Origin: Virgisporangium ochraceum
GTDB taxonomy: Bacteria; Actinomycetota; Actinomycetes; Mycobacteriales; Micromonosporaceae
Direction: 5' to 3'
Assembly (NCBI RefSeq): GCF_016863655.1
Contig: NZ_BOPH01000001.1
Coordinates: forward strand, 1 to 64,000
Length of the DNA stretch: 64,000 bases
The notes below the pieces were generated by a model. The model was not told the origin of the DNA, searched no databases, and was given only the letters and a program-made list of their open reading frames with translations. Position numbers and translations under genes: made by a program. This document shows, piece after piece, positions 43,860-51,302 of this stretch. Within the stretch, counting starts at the first letter, position 1; each line of letters opens with the position of its first letter.

Positions 43860-45006
43860 CGGTATCTCCCTCTGCGTGGGGTGCGGTCAGAAAGCCGGAC
43901 GCCCAGGCGACCGGAACAGCGACGACGGCGATGACGAGACCCGCGACGACAGCGGTTCGCACGGAGAACGCTCCGACCGCCACGCCGCCGGCGAACGAGC
44001 CGAACGCGATGCCCACGTTGGCCGCCGACGCCGGAAGCGACTGCGCCAACGCGCCACCGGGGCCGGCCAGGCTCGTCACCCGGTACTGCAGCGACGGCGC
44101 CATACCCATGGCGAACCCGCCGATCGCCAGCAGCAGCACCGCGACGAGCACCGCCACGGTCCCGACGAAATACAACACGAGCAGACACACCGCCACACCG
44201 ACGGTTCCGACCACGAGCGTGCGCGCCGCGTCGGTGTCGGCGAAGCGTCCACCCCCGTACGAACCGACCGCCGTGGCGACCCCGTACGCCAGCAGGAACA
44301 CGCTCACCACCCCACCGGAGACCCCGGTGACCGTGTGCAGGAAGGGAACGATGTACGTGAGCGTGGCGTACACCGACGAGAACACGAGGAACGTCAGGGC
44401 GAGCAGTGCCAGCACCCGCGGCGCCAACGCGTACCGCACCTGGCTCGCCGCACCCGCGCCGGTGCCCGGTACCGACGGAATGACCGCCAGCGTCGCCACC
44501 AGGGCCACCGCGGCGAACGCGCCGGCCGCGAGGAACGAACCGCGCCACCCCAGTGTCTGGCCCGCCAACGTGCCAAGGGGAACACCGATCGCGCCGCTCA
44601 CCGCGGTCCCCGAAATGACCACCGCCATGGCGCGACCGGCGCGTTCGGCCGGAACCACGGCGGTGGCCGCCGCGAACGCCGCCGCGATGAACAGACCCTG
44701 CAACGCGCCGGTGAGCGTGCGCGCCACGAGGAACACGGCGTAGCTCGTGGTGAACACCGCGACCGCGGTGCCGGCGACGAACAGAACCAGCGTCGTGGCA
44801 AGGATCGTGCGCTTGTCGAGCCTTATCGTCAGGGCGGTGAGAATGGGACCGCCGAGCGCGAGGCCGAGCGCGTAGACCGTGACGAGCGTGCCGGCGGCCG
44901 GGATCGAGACCTTCAGATCGGACGCGATGAGGTCGAGCACGCCGACCACGAGCAGCTCGGTGCTGCCCATCACGAACATGCCGAGGAACAGCGTCGCCAG
45001 TTTCAC
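43765..45006 (-). CDS. MFS efflux transporter (DHA1-like)
   Basis: A 413-residue twelve-helix exporter. It begins LATLFLGMFVMGSTELLVVGVLD (in part), as in AraJ/PbuE-type DHA1 proteins, with motif-C-like glycines in helix five. The last 40 residues are hydrophilic and overlap the DUF899 start by 95 nt. The GTG start overlaps the ArsR stop by 4 nt, so it is the third gene of the SRPBCC-ArsR operon and is probably induced when the repressor is released. The substrate is unknown. Confidence 0.88.
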   Translation of the reverse strand: MKLATLFLGMFVMGSTELLVVGVLDLIASDLKVSIPAAGTLVTVYALGLALGGPILTALTIRLDKRTILATTLVLFVAGTAVAVFTTSYAVFLVARTLTGALQGLFIAAAFAAATAVVPAERAGRAMAVVISGTAVSGAIGVPLGTLAGQTLGWRGSFLAAGAFAAVALVATLAVIPSVPGTGAGAASQVRYALAPRVLALLALTFLVFSSVYATLTYIVPFLHTVTGVSGGVVSVFLLAYGVATAVGSYGGGRFADTDAARTLVVGTVGVAVCLLVLYFVGTVAVLVAVLLLAIGGFAMGMAPSLQYRVTSLAGPGGALAQSLPASAANVGIAFGSFAGGVAVGAFSVRTAVVAGLVIAVVAVPVAWASGFLTAPHAEGDTDEQLAADRRPDRVPGGGRPVASAREGTHAGR

Positions 45007-45332
45007 GATTCGTCCAATCTGTTGCGCAGCGCGGCCAGCGGGCCGTCCCAGTCGCGGGCGAGCGCGGCGAGGAACTGCTGGGCCACCTTCATCGGCGCGG
45101 AGTCGAGCCGGTACCGCACCCGGCGCCGCTCGCCGGGTTCGGCCACCACGAGCCCGGCGTCGGCAAGGAGGCCGAGATGCTTGGCGATGCCCTGCCGGGT
45201 GATCGGCAGCCGGGCGGCGAGATCGGTGGCGGTGGCCGGGCCTTGTGCCGCGAGCGTGGCGAGGATCGCCCGCCGGTTCGGGTCGGCCAGGGCGGCGAAG
45301 ACCTCCTGGGCCACCGCCTCCCGGTCATCCAT
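45003..45332 (-). CDS. ArsR-family transcriptional repressor
   Basis: A 109-residue winged-helix regulator: ALADPNRRAILATLAAQGPA, then the recognition helix ITRQGIAKHLGLLADAGLV and wing PGERRRVRYRL. It has no Cys cluster, so it is not a metal sensor of the classic type. This subgroup commonly pairs with SRPBCC proteins, as here. It overlaps the SRPBCC gene by 8 nt and the MFS gene by 4 nt. It most likely binds the two GCAACCA palindromes upstream of the operon. Confidence 0.92.
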   Translation of the reverse strand: MDDREAVAQEVFAALADPNRRAILATLAAQGPATATDLAARLPITRQGIAKHLGLLADAGLVVAEPGERRRVRYRLDSAPMKVAQQFLAALARDWDGPLAALRNRLDES

Positions 45333-45753
45333 TGAGGTAGGTGACGAGCTCGCCCAGTTCGTTGGTCCAGCCCTCGGTGTTGCCGCCGAAGGCGGCCTTG
45401 TGTTCGGTGTCGCTCAGCTGCCCGAAGCCCGCCTCGACCACGGTGAGCGTGGTGCCGGTGCCGTTCGGTTCCAGCGTGAACTCCACGTAGGTGCGGCGCG
45501 GGTCGCTGTCGGGCAGCCCGTAGATCGGCCACGTGTAGGCGAACACGCGCGGCGGCTCCACCCTCTCGATGGTGAGGACGGCGGTGTCGCCGCTGTCCCA
45601 GCTGAGCCGCGCCTGTCCACCGACGCGGAGGTCGACCTCGGCGCGGTTGCCGAACCAGGTACCCAGGCCCTCGGACGTGGTGAGCGCGTCCCACACCTTC
45701 TCGGGCGCGTGGGCGAGTTCGAGGGTCCGCTCGATCCGATCGGGAAAAGCCAT
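45325..45753 (-). CDS. SRPBCC (AHSA1-like) domain protein
   Basis: A 142-residue START/AHSA1-type hydrophobic-pocket protein: IERTLELAHAPEKVWDALTT, WFGNRAEVDLRVGG, YVEFTLEPNGTGTTLTVVE and a C-terminal helix NTEGWTNELGELVTYL. Such proteins bind a lipid or small hydrophobic ligand. The ATG at 45753 follows AGGAGGC. It is the first gene of the operon with ArsR and MFS, and the ligand may be the molecule the pump exports, which is inference. Confidence 0.88.
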   Translation of the reverse strand: MAFPDRIERTLELAHAPEKVWDALTTSEGLGTWFGNRAEVDLRVGGQARLSWDSGDTAVLTIERVEPPRVFAYTWPIYGLPDSDPRRTYVEFTLEPNGTGTTLTVVEAGFGQLSDTEHKAAFGGNTEGWTNELGELVTYLNG

Positions 45754-45769
45754 GCCTGCCTCCTGGGTA

Positions 45770-45785
45770 GCAACCATCTGGTTGC
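45770..45785. promoter_or_regulatory. ArsR operator 1
   Basis: GCAACCA-TC-TGGTTGC is a perfect palindrome just downstream of the -10 box, over the predicted transcription start of the SRPBCC-ArsR-MFS operon. Confidence 0.75.
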
Positions 45786-45790
45786 CACTT

Positions 45791-45819
45791 AAGATATGGC
45801 AACCAGATGGTTGCGTCAA
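45791..45819 (-). promoter_or_regulatory. Promoter of SRPBCC-ArsR-MFS operon
   Basis: On the minus strand, TTGACG (45819-45814), a 17-nt spacer and TATCTT (45796-45791) form a near-consensus promoter. Operator 2 fills the spacer and operator 1 covers the start point. Confidence 0.75.
45799..45814. promoter_or_regulatory. ArsR operator 2
   Basis: GCAACCA-GA-TGGTTGC is a second perfect copy of the operator, between the -35 and -10 boxes. The two centres are 29 bp apart, close to three helical turns, so two dimers could sit on the same face. Confidence 0.75.
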
Positions 45820-45884
45820 CCCCGAGCGCGGTCGGTCGACGCGGTCCTCCCCGCGGCCACCGTGGTCGACGGTCGCCAGCCACC

Positions 45885-45931
45885 GGGCACGCATGAACAT
45901 CATCAGGCCAAAGTGATGTTCATACGTGCCC
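45885..45931. repeat. 18-bp inverted repeat
   Basis: Arms 45885-45902 and 45914-45931 match at 17 of 18 positions around an 11-bp spacer; the arm core is ATGAACATCA. It lies between the SDR remnant and the SRPBCC promoter. It may be a terminator for the upstream unit, an orphan operator, or the trace of a lost element. Confidence 0.55.
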
Positions 45932-45961
45932 ACTCATCAACGATTGTGAATGTGTGGGCCG

Positions 45962-46246
45962 TCAGGTGCCGCGTCTCGTACAGGCCGAGTTCCCCGCCGC
46001 CCGGGAGACGGATTGATCACGGACGGTACGCAGGGAGTCGGCCAGCTCGGTCAGCGCCGCCTTGCTCGCCGCGTAGGCCGACCACCTCGGCACGGCGTGC
46101 AGTCCCGGCGCGGCGTTGACGAACACCACGTTGACGGCCAGCGTCTCTGTCCACAGTGGAGCGGGCGTCTCCTCGACGCTCGCCACCTCGACCACCGCGG
46201 ACCCGATGGCACCGGTCGAGCCGGTGACGAGCATCGTTCTATCCAT
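45962..46246 (-). pseudogene. Short-chain dehydrogenase remnant
   Basis: A 94-residue frame holds three pieces of an SDR in the right order: the cofactor loop MDRTMLVTGSTGAIGSAVVE, then VASVEETPAPLWTETLAVN, then VVFVNAAPGLHAVPRWSAYA with ASKAALTELADSLR (Tyr-x3-Lys site). Intact SDRs of this kind have about 230 residues. Roughly 60 and 20 codons are missing at the two joins, and the C-terminal third is replaced by unrelated sequence. The joins keep the frame. The ATG overlaps the GntR-TetR stop by 8 nt, so it was once its operon partner. Confidence 0.75.
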
Positions 46247-47132
46247 GCGTCAGGATACGGTCGAGGCCGTCGAGGATGGTTCGCAGGCCGAAGTCGAGCA
46301 GCAGGTCCAGTGAGAAGTCGTGGTCGCCCGTCGCGTAGCGGGCCATCATCGGCAGGCGGCCGCTCGCCATCACCGCGGCGAACCGCTCCTGCTGGGTCTG
46401 CATCCACTGCTCGTCGGTCATGCCGGTGTCCTGCTCGGCCTGCGCCTCCTCGGCCAGGTTCACGGCCGTGCCGCGCACGTAGTTCGCCACCATCACCGCG
46501 GCCCGGAACTGCAGGTCCGGATCCGCGGTGGCGCGGCCGAGCGACCGCATCACCCACTCCGTGTGCGCCATCGCGTTCGGCGCCAGCAGCGGCCGGGTGA
46601 ACGAGATCGCCTGCGCGAGCCACGTGTGGCGGCGGTACATCGCCCACTGGAGGCGGGCGACCGCCTCGACGCACGCGCGCCAGTCGGCGGTGTCGGGATC
46701 GAGGTCGGGCGGCGGCGGGTTGGCGGCCATCACCTCGTCCATCATCAGCAGGATCAGCTCCTCCTTGTCGCGGACGTGGCGGTAGATGGACATCGTCGGA
46801 ATGCCCAGGGCGCCCGCGAGCCGGCGCATCGACAGGCCGGTGAGCCCCTCGGCGTCGGCGATGGTGATCGCGGTGTGCACCACCGTCACGCGGTCGGGCG
46901 CCGTCTCGCGCGGTGCGGCGGCGCTGCTGACGACGGTCCCCACGCCGGGTTTCGCCTCGACCAGGCCCTGCTCCCGCAGGCGCGCGATGACCTTCGTGGC
47001 GGTGGCCATCGCGACGCCGTACGCCGCCATGATCTGCCGCGTCGACATCACGCGGTCGCCGGGCGCGAGCGCGCCGGCGGTGATGCGCGCGGCGAGGTCG
47101 TCGGCGATCTTCCGATAGGTGGGGACGCTCAT
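46239..47132 (-). CDS. GntR-TetR fusion transcriptional regulator
   Basis: A 297-residue regulator with two DNA-binding domains. Residues 1-75 are a GntR winged helix (YRKIADDLAARITAGALAPG, STRQIMAAYGVAMATATKVI). About 80-140 is a TetR HTH (ITIADAEGLTGLSMRRLAGA, MSIYRHVRDKEELILLMMDE), followed by an all-helical TetR C-terminal ligand domain. The ATG at 47132 follows AGGAAG. The 144-bp divergent region to the exporter at 47277 contains several palindromes, including GTGCACTAGTGCAC close to its own start. It probably controls itself and the exporter. Confidence 0.88.
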   Translation of the reverse strand: MSVPTYRKIADDLAARITAGALAPGDRVMSTRQIMAAYGVAMATATKVIARLREQGLVEAKPGVGTVVSSAAAPRETAPDRVTVVHTAITIADAEGLTGLSMRRLAGALGIPTMSIYRHVRDKEELILLMMDEVMAANPPPPDLDPDTADWRACVEAVARLQWAMYRRHTWLAQAISFTRPLLAPNAMAHTEWVMRSLGRATADPDLQFRAAVMVANYVRGTAVNLAEEAQAEQDTGMTDEQWMQTQQERFAAVMASGRLPMMARYATGDHDFSLDLLLDFGLRTILDGLDRILTHG

Positions 47133-47141
47133 GAGCACTTC

Positions 47142-47158
47142 CTAGTGCACTAGTGCAC
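47142..47158. promoter_or_regulatory. Nested palindromes, candidate GntR-TetR operator
   Basis: CTAGTGCACTAG (47142-47153) and GTGCACTAGTGCAC (47145-47158) are both perfect palindromes and overlap by 9 bp. They lie 10-26 bp upstream of the regulator start, overlapping its 5' region. CTAGTGC recurs at 47224 and, inverted and imperfect, near 47178. Confidence 0.6.
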
Positions 47159-47194
47159 CGGCTGTCCAGAAAGAGTGGTGCTAGCCCCACCCCG

Positions 47195-47211
47195 AGAGCC
47201 AGGTTGGCTCT
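47195..47211. promoter_or_regulatory. Perfect inverted repeat in divergent region
   Basis: AGAGCCA-GGT-TGGCTCT has perfect 7-bp arms in the middle of the GntR-TetR/exporter region. Its role is unknown; it may be a second operator type. Confidence 0.45.
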
Positions 47212-47231
47212 ACCGACCCCTGGCTAGTGCG

Positions 47232-47261
47232 CTCGTACGTTGTATCCAGACAACGTACGAG
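47232..47261. promoter_or_regulatory. Perfect 12-bp inverted repeat before exporter gene
   Basis: CTCGTACGTTGT and ACAACGTACGAG flank a 6-bp spacer, 15 bp before the exporter ATG. Arm length and symmetry are typical of TetR-family operators, and a TACGTT box lies within the left arm, so binding would block exporter transcription. Confidence 0.65.
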
Positions 47262-47276
47262 TGAGAGGGGAACACC

Positions 47277-48011
47277 ATGACCGACGCCGTCCGACTGGAG
47301 TCGCTCCACAAGACCTACGACGAGACCGTGACCGCGCTCGCCGGCGTGACGGCGACGTTCGCCACGGGGACGTTCACCGCCGTGATGGGCCCGTCGGGGT
47401 CCGGCAAGAGCACGCTGCTGCAGTGCGCAGCCGGGCTCGACCGGCCGACCGGCGGCCGCGTGTTCATCGGCGGCACCGAGGTGACCGCCACCAACGACAC
47501 CGCGATGACCAAGTTCCGCCGGCAGCGGGTCGGCTTCATCTTCCAGGACTACAACCTGCTGCCCTCGCTGACCGTGGAGCAGAACGTCGTGCTGCCGCTG
47601 AAGCTGGCCCGCCGCAAGGTCGACCGACGGCGCTGCCGGGACGTGCTCGCCCAGCTCGGCCTGGGCGACAAGCTCGACGCGCGTCCCGAGAAGCTGTCCG
47701 GCGGGCAGCGCCAGCGGGTCGCGGTGGCGCGCGCCCTGGTCGCCCGGCCCGCTGTGATCTTCGCCGACGAGCCGACCGGCGCCCTCGACCTGCGCAGCGC
47801 GCAGGAGGTGCTCGCGCTGCTGCGGGCCGTCGTGCACCAGCACGGTGGGACCGTCGTGATGGTGACCCACGACCCGATGGCCGCCGCGTACGCCGACTCG
47901 GTGCTGTTCCTCGCCGACGGCCGGCTGGCCGGCGAGCTGCGCGCCCCGACCGCCGACGCGGTGGCCGAGCGCCTCGCGCACCTCGGCGACCTGGTGGGAG
48001 CACAGCGATGA
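47277..48011 (+). CDS. MacB/LolD-like ABC exporter ATPase
   Basis: A 244-residue ATP-binding protein of the MacB/FtsE/LolD group: Walker [25 protein letters not shown], signature LSGGQRQRVAVA, Walker B VIFADEPTGALDL and H-loop THD. The ATG at 47277 follows GAGAGGGG. Its stop overlaps the permease start as ATGA. Such pumps move peptides, lipids or antibiotics out of the membrane. The 12-bp inverted repeat upstream suggests control by the divergent GntR-TetR protein. Confidence 0.93.
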   Translation: MTDAVRLESLHKTYDETVTALAGVTATFATGTFTAVMGPSGSGKSTLLQCAAGLDRPTGGRVFIGGTEVTATNDTAMTKFRRQRVGFIFQDYNLLPSLTVEQNVVLPLKLARRKVDRRRCRDVLAQLGLGDKLDARPEKLSGGQRQRVAVARALVARPAVIFADEPTGALDLRSAQEVLALLRAVVHQHGGTVVMVTHDPMAAAYADSVLFLADGRLAGELRAPTADAVAERLAHLGDLVGAQR

Positions 48012-49330
48012 TCGCCACGGCCCTGCGGAACCTGCGCCACCGCCCCGGTGGCTTCGTCTCCACGTTCCTGTCCGCGTTCCTGGGCGCGGCGCTGCTGATG
48101 GCGTTCGCGTCGCTCATCGACACGGCGACCGACGTCGACGCGGCGAGCGGCAACGAGTCGCTCGTCACCACGGCGAGCGTCGGCGGAGGCTGGTGCCTTG
48201 TCATCGTGGCGTTCGCGGTGACCTCGACACTCACCCTGGCGATCCGCCAGCGCTCCGAACAGATCCAGCTGCTGCGCCGGATCGGGGCCACCGGTCCGCA
48301 GCTGCGCCGGATGATCGTCGGCGAGGCCGCGGTCGTGGCGGTCGTCGCGTCGGCGGTCGCCGTGCCGGTCGGCCTGCTGCTCGGCCGGGTGCTGGTGAAC
48401 CTGCTGCAGAACACCGGGCAGGTCGCGGAGTCGGTCGACCCGGTGTTCGGGCCGACCGCGCTCGGCACCGGGTTCGGGGTCACGCTGCTCGGGTCGGTCA
48501 TCGCGGCGGTCGCCGCGGCCCGGCGCGGAGCGGGGCCGGCGCGCGCCAAGGCGGCGCGGCCGGTGCTGCGCCGGATCGGCGCGGTCCTCTTCCTCCTCGC
48601 GGGGACGAACTGCGCGGTGCTCACCGCGACCGTCATGGACGGCAAGGGCATCGACGCGATGCAGACCGCGGGACAGGCCGGCATCTGGGCCTCGATCGGC
48701 CTGGCGCTGCTGGCGCCGGAGCTGCTGCGCCTGGTCACCGCCCTGCTGGGGTGGCTGCCTCGGCTCGTCGGCGGCGTCGCCGGCGAGCTGGCGGTGCTCG
48801 GCGTCCACACGCGTGCCCGGCAGCTGGCCGGCGCGGTGATGCCGGTGCTCATCTTCACCGGGATCGCGACCGGAACCGTGTACATGCAGGGCATCGAGGA
48901 CGCCGAGGCGGCCGGTCAGGTGCAGCAGGAGTACGCGCAGGACATCCAGACACTCAACTACGTCGTCGTCGGGATGATCACCCTGTTCGTGGCCATCATG
49001 CTCGTGAACACCCTCATCGCGGCCACGGCGAGCCGGCGGCGGGAGTTCGCGCAGCAGCGGCTGGCGGGCGCCACCCGGGGCCAGCTGACCGCGATGGTGG
49101 CCCTGGAGGCCGCGCTCGTCACGGTGACCGGCGTGATCGGCGGCGCGGTGGGCTCGCTGTTCACGGTGCTGCCGTTCGCCTCGGCCCGGGCCGGCAGCTT
49201 CGTGCCGGACGTGACCCCGGCGGCGTTCGCGATCGTCGTCGCCATCGCCGTGGTCCTGACCGCGGCGGCGACGCTCGGTACGACCCGCCGCTCGGTCCGC
49301 GGACCCGCGACGGCGGCGATGAGGGCCTGA
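48008..49330 (+). CDS. FtsX-like ABC exporter permease
   Basis: A 440-residue permease with two FtsX-type four-helix units. The conserved coupling segments are LAIRQRSEQIQLLRRIGATG and ATASRRREFAQQRLAGATRG. It belongs to the large-extracellular-domain class only weakly, because the loop between helices is short. It is co-translated with the ATPase. A 17-bp hairpin 12 bp after the stop ends the operon. Confidence 0.9.
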   Translation: MIATALRNLRHRPGGFVSTFLSAFLGAALLMAFASLIDTATDVDAASGNESLVTTASVGGGWCLVIVAFAVTSTLTLAIRQRSEQIQLLRRIGATGPQLRRMIVGEAAVVAVVASAVAVPVGLLLGRVLVNLLQNTGQVAESVDPVFGPTALGTGFGVTLLGSVIAAVAAARRGAGPARAKAARPVLRRIGAVLFLLAGTNCAVLTATVMDGKGIDAMQTAGQAGIWASIGLALLAPELLRLVTALLGWLPRLVGGVAGELAVLGVHTRARQLAGAVMPVLIFTGIATGTVYMQGIEDAEAAGQVQQEYAQDIQTLNYVVVGMITLFVAIMLVNTLIAATASRRREFAQQRLAGATRGQLTAMVALEAALVTVTGVIGGAVGSLFTVLPFASARAGSFVPDVTPAAFAIVVAIAVVLTAAATLGTTRRSVRGPATAAMRA

Positions 49331-49341
49331 AGGAACCGAAC

Positions 49342-49379
49342 CGCGACGGCGCCCGGGGTCACCCCCGGGCGCCGTCGCG
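49342..49379. terminator. 17-bp perfect hairpin, bidirectional terminator
   Basis: Arms 49342-49358 and 49363-49379 pair perfectly around TCAC. The hairpin ends the exporter operon. On the minus strand it also contains the last codons of the response regulator, whose stop codon begins in the loop. Confidence 0.85.
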
Positions 49380-50012
49380 CAGGTACGTGAGGACGGCCAG
49401 GATGCGGCGGTTGTCGTCGTCGGTCGGTGGCAGGCCCAGCTTCGTGAAGATGCCGGTGATGTTCTTCGCCACCGCCGCCTCGCTGAGTACCAGGGTCCGC
49501 GCGATGGCCGTGTTCGAGCGGCCCTCGGCCATGAGCGCCAGCACTTCGCGCTCGCGGGGACTCAACCGCTCCAGGGGACTGCTGTTGCGCTTGAGCAACT
49601 GCTTCACCACCTGCGGGTCGACCACCGTGTCGCCCGCGGCGACGCGCCGGACGGCGTCGACGAACGTGGCCACGTCGGTGACCCGGTCCTTCAACAGGTA
49701 GCCCACGCCGGCCGCCGACGGCGCGGCGAGCAGTTCGCCGGCGTAGGTCAGCTCGATGTACTGGCTGAGCACGAGTACCGCGAGTCCGGGCCGGCCGCCG
49801 CGCAACGCGATCGCCGCCCGCAGGCCCTCGTCGCTGAAGCCGGGCGGCATGCGCACGTCGGTGATCACGAGGTCGGGCTCGTACGCCGACACCGCCGAGA
49901 CGAGCGAACCGGCGTCACCGACCGCGGCCACGACGTCGATGCCGAACCGGGTGAGCAGCCCGACGACCCCCTCCCGCACCAGGACGCCGTCCTCGGCCAG
50001 CACTACCCGCAC
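49359..50012 (-). CDS. Response regulator, NarL/LuxR type
   Basis: A 217-residue regulator partnered with the kinase at 50003. It shows LAEDGVLVREG, a phosphoacceptor in LVITDVRMPP, the Lys in YLLKDRV and a LuxR HTH, LSPREREVLALMAEG...KNITGIFTKLGL, with the PPTDDDNRRILAVLTYL tail. It is closely related to the regulator at 18470. The GTG start overlaps the kinase by 10 nt. Its final codons form one arm of a terminator hairpin. The flanking exporters are its likely targets. Confidence 0.92.
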   Translation of the reverse strand: MRVVLAEDGVLVREGVVGLLTRFGIDVVAAVGDAGSLVSAVSAYEPDLVITDVRMPPGFSDEGLRAAIALRGGRPGLAVLVLSQYIELTYAGELLAAPSAAGVGYLLKDRVTDVATFVDAVRRVAAGDTVVDPQVVKQLLKRNSSPLERLSPREREVLALMAEGRSNTAIARTLVLSEAAVAKNITGIFTKLGLPPTDDDNRRILAVLTYLRDGARG

Positions 50013-51193
50013 GGCAGCCCCGCCCGCACCACGGTGGGCCCGCCCGGTGGGCTGTCGACCAGCAGCCGACCGCCGACGGCCGCCACCCGGTCGGCGAGGC
50101 CGGCGAGCCCGCCGCCGAGACGCGCGACCGCGCCACCCACACCGTCGTCCTCGACCGCGACGAACAGCCGCCGGTCGACGATCCGGGCGTCGACGCACGC
50201 CATCGACGAACCGCTGTGCCTGACCACGTTCGTCAACGCCTCCGAGACCACGAAGTAGGCGCATGCCTCGATCATCGCCGGGAGCCGCGCGTCGATGTCG
50301 GCCGTCACGGTCACGGGAACCGGCATGCGGTCGGCCAGCGACGCCAGCGCCGCGGGGAGCCCGCGGTCGGTGAGGATCCGCGGATGGATCCCCTGGATCA
50401 GCTCCTGCAGCTCGGTGAGCGCCTGACCGGCCTCGTCGTGGGCCTTGGCCACCAACGCGGGCAGCTCGTCGGGGCCGGCGAGGCGGGCCAGCCCGAGTGT
50501 CATACCGAGGGCGACGAGCCGCTGCTGGGTGCCGTCGTGGAGGTCCCGTTCGATGCGCCGGCGTTCGGCGTCGAACGCGCCGACCAGCCGGGCGCGCGAG
50601 CGCATGAGCTCGCGGACGTCGTGCTCACCGCGTCCCAGCAGGAACCGGACCGGCGCGGCCCGCAGCCGCGCGTAGTGACCGAGCAGGTACGCCGCGGCCG
50701 CCAGACCCAGGACGCCGACCGGAACCGCCGCCCAGGCGGCGCCCTGACCGCTCAGCAGCACGGCCTTGACTATCTTCACCTCGCCGCCGTTCAACGCCGA
50801 CGTGACCGGCGCGGTGAGCAACGACAGCGGCAGGCCGAGCAGGCACCCGAGCACCAGCAGGTCGACCGGCCAGAACACGCTGAAAGCCAGCAGGTGCGCC
50901 AGTTCCCGCCATGTCGCCGGCTCGCGGTAGCGGCAGCCGAGCCACGCGAACAGGCCGGGCCGGTCGGGGTCGCCGTGCGGGTCGTCGACCGTGATCCCCG
51001 CGAGCCGCAGCCGCCACCGCTCGGCCGCGCCGGCCGGAATCCCCAGCAGCGGCACGGCGAGCAGGATCGGCAGCCCCACGAGCACCGGCAGCCCGGCGAT
51101 CCCGAGCGCGAGCAGGCCGACCCACACCACGAGCAGCACGGCACCGACCGGTACGCCGGTGGCGAGCCACAGCAGGGTCCGCGCGCGCTTCAC
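50003..51193 (-). CDS. Sensor histidine kinase, DesK type
   Basis: A 396-residue membrane kinase with four hydrophobic segments in the first 200 residues. The phosphoacceptor box is ERRRIERDLHDGTQQRLVAL. The ATPase shows CAYFVVSEALTNVVRHSGSS and GGGLAGLADRVAAVGG. The GTG at 51193 has TACTCT 7 nt upstream and no ribosome site. The kinase-regulator pair lies between two MacB-like exporters, like systems that sense antimicrobial peptides through their pump. That comparison is inference. Confidence 0.92.
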   Translation of the reverse strand: MKRARTLLWLATGVPVGAVLLVVWVGLLALGIAGLPVLVGLPILLAVPLLGIPAGAAERWRLRLAGITVDDPHGDPDRPGLFAWLGCRYREPATWRELAHLLAFSVFWPVDLLVLGCLLGLPLSLLTAPVTSALNGGEVKIVKAVLLSGQGAAWAAVPVGVLGLAAAAYLLGHYARLRAAPVRFLLGRGEHDVRELMRSRARLVGAFDAERRRIERDLHDGTQQRLVALGMTLGLARLAGPDELPALVAKAHDEAGQALTELQELIQGIHPRILTDRGLPAALASLADRMPVPVTVTADIDARLPAMIEACAYFVVSEALTNVVRHSGSSMACVDARIVDRRLFVAVEDDGVGGAVARLGGGLAGLADRVAAVGGRLLVDSPPGGPTVVRAGLPCG

Positions 51194-51200
51194 GGACCCG

Positions 51201-51206
51201 AGAGTA
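51201..51206 (-). promoter_or_regulatory. -10 box of leaderless kinase gene
   Basis: TACTCT on the minus strand lies 7 nt before the GTG at 51193. Confidence 0.45.
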
Positions 51207-51226
51207 CGGACCGGAGACGGCGGGGG

Positions 51227-51246
51227 CGGTAGAAGAACCTCTACCG
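51227..51246. promoter_or_regulatory. Perfect inverted repeat between kinase and exporter
   Basis: CGGTAGA and TCTACCG flank a 6-bp spacer in the 109-bp divergent region. The site is 20-40 bp behind the kinase -10 box, a suitable place for the paired response regulator to bind and serve both directions. Confidence 0.5.
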
Positions 51247-51302
51247 TCGGAGTCGAACCCGCACGGCGGCGCCCGCGGCCCGGACCGCGTGTGCTGGACG
51301 GC

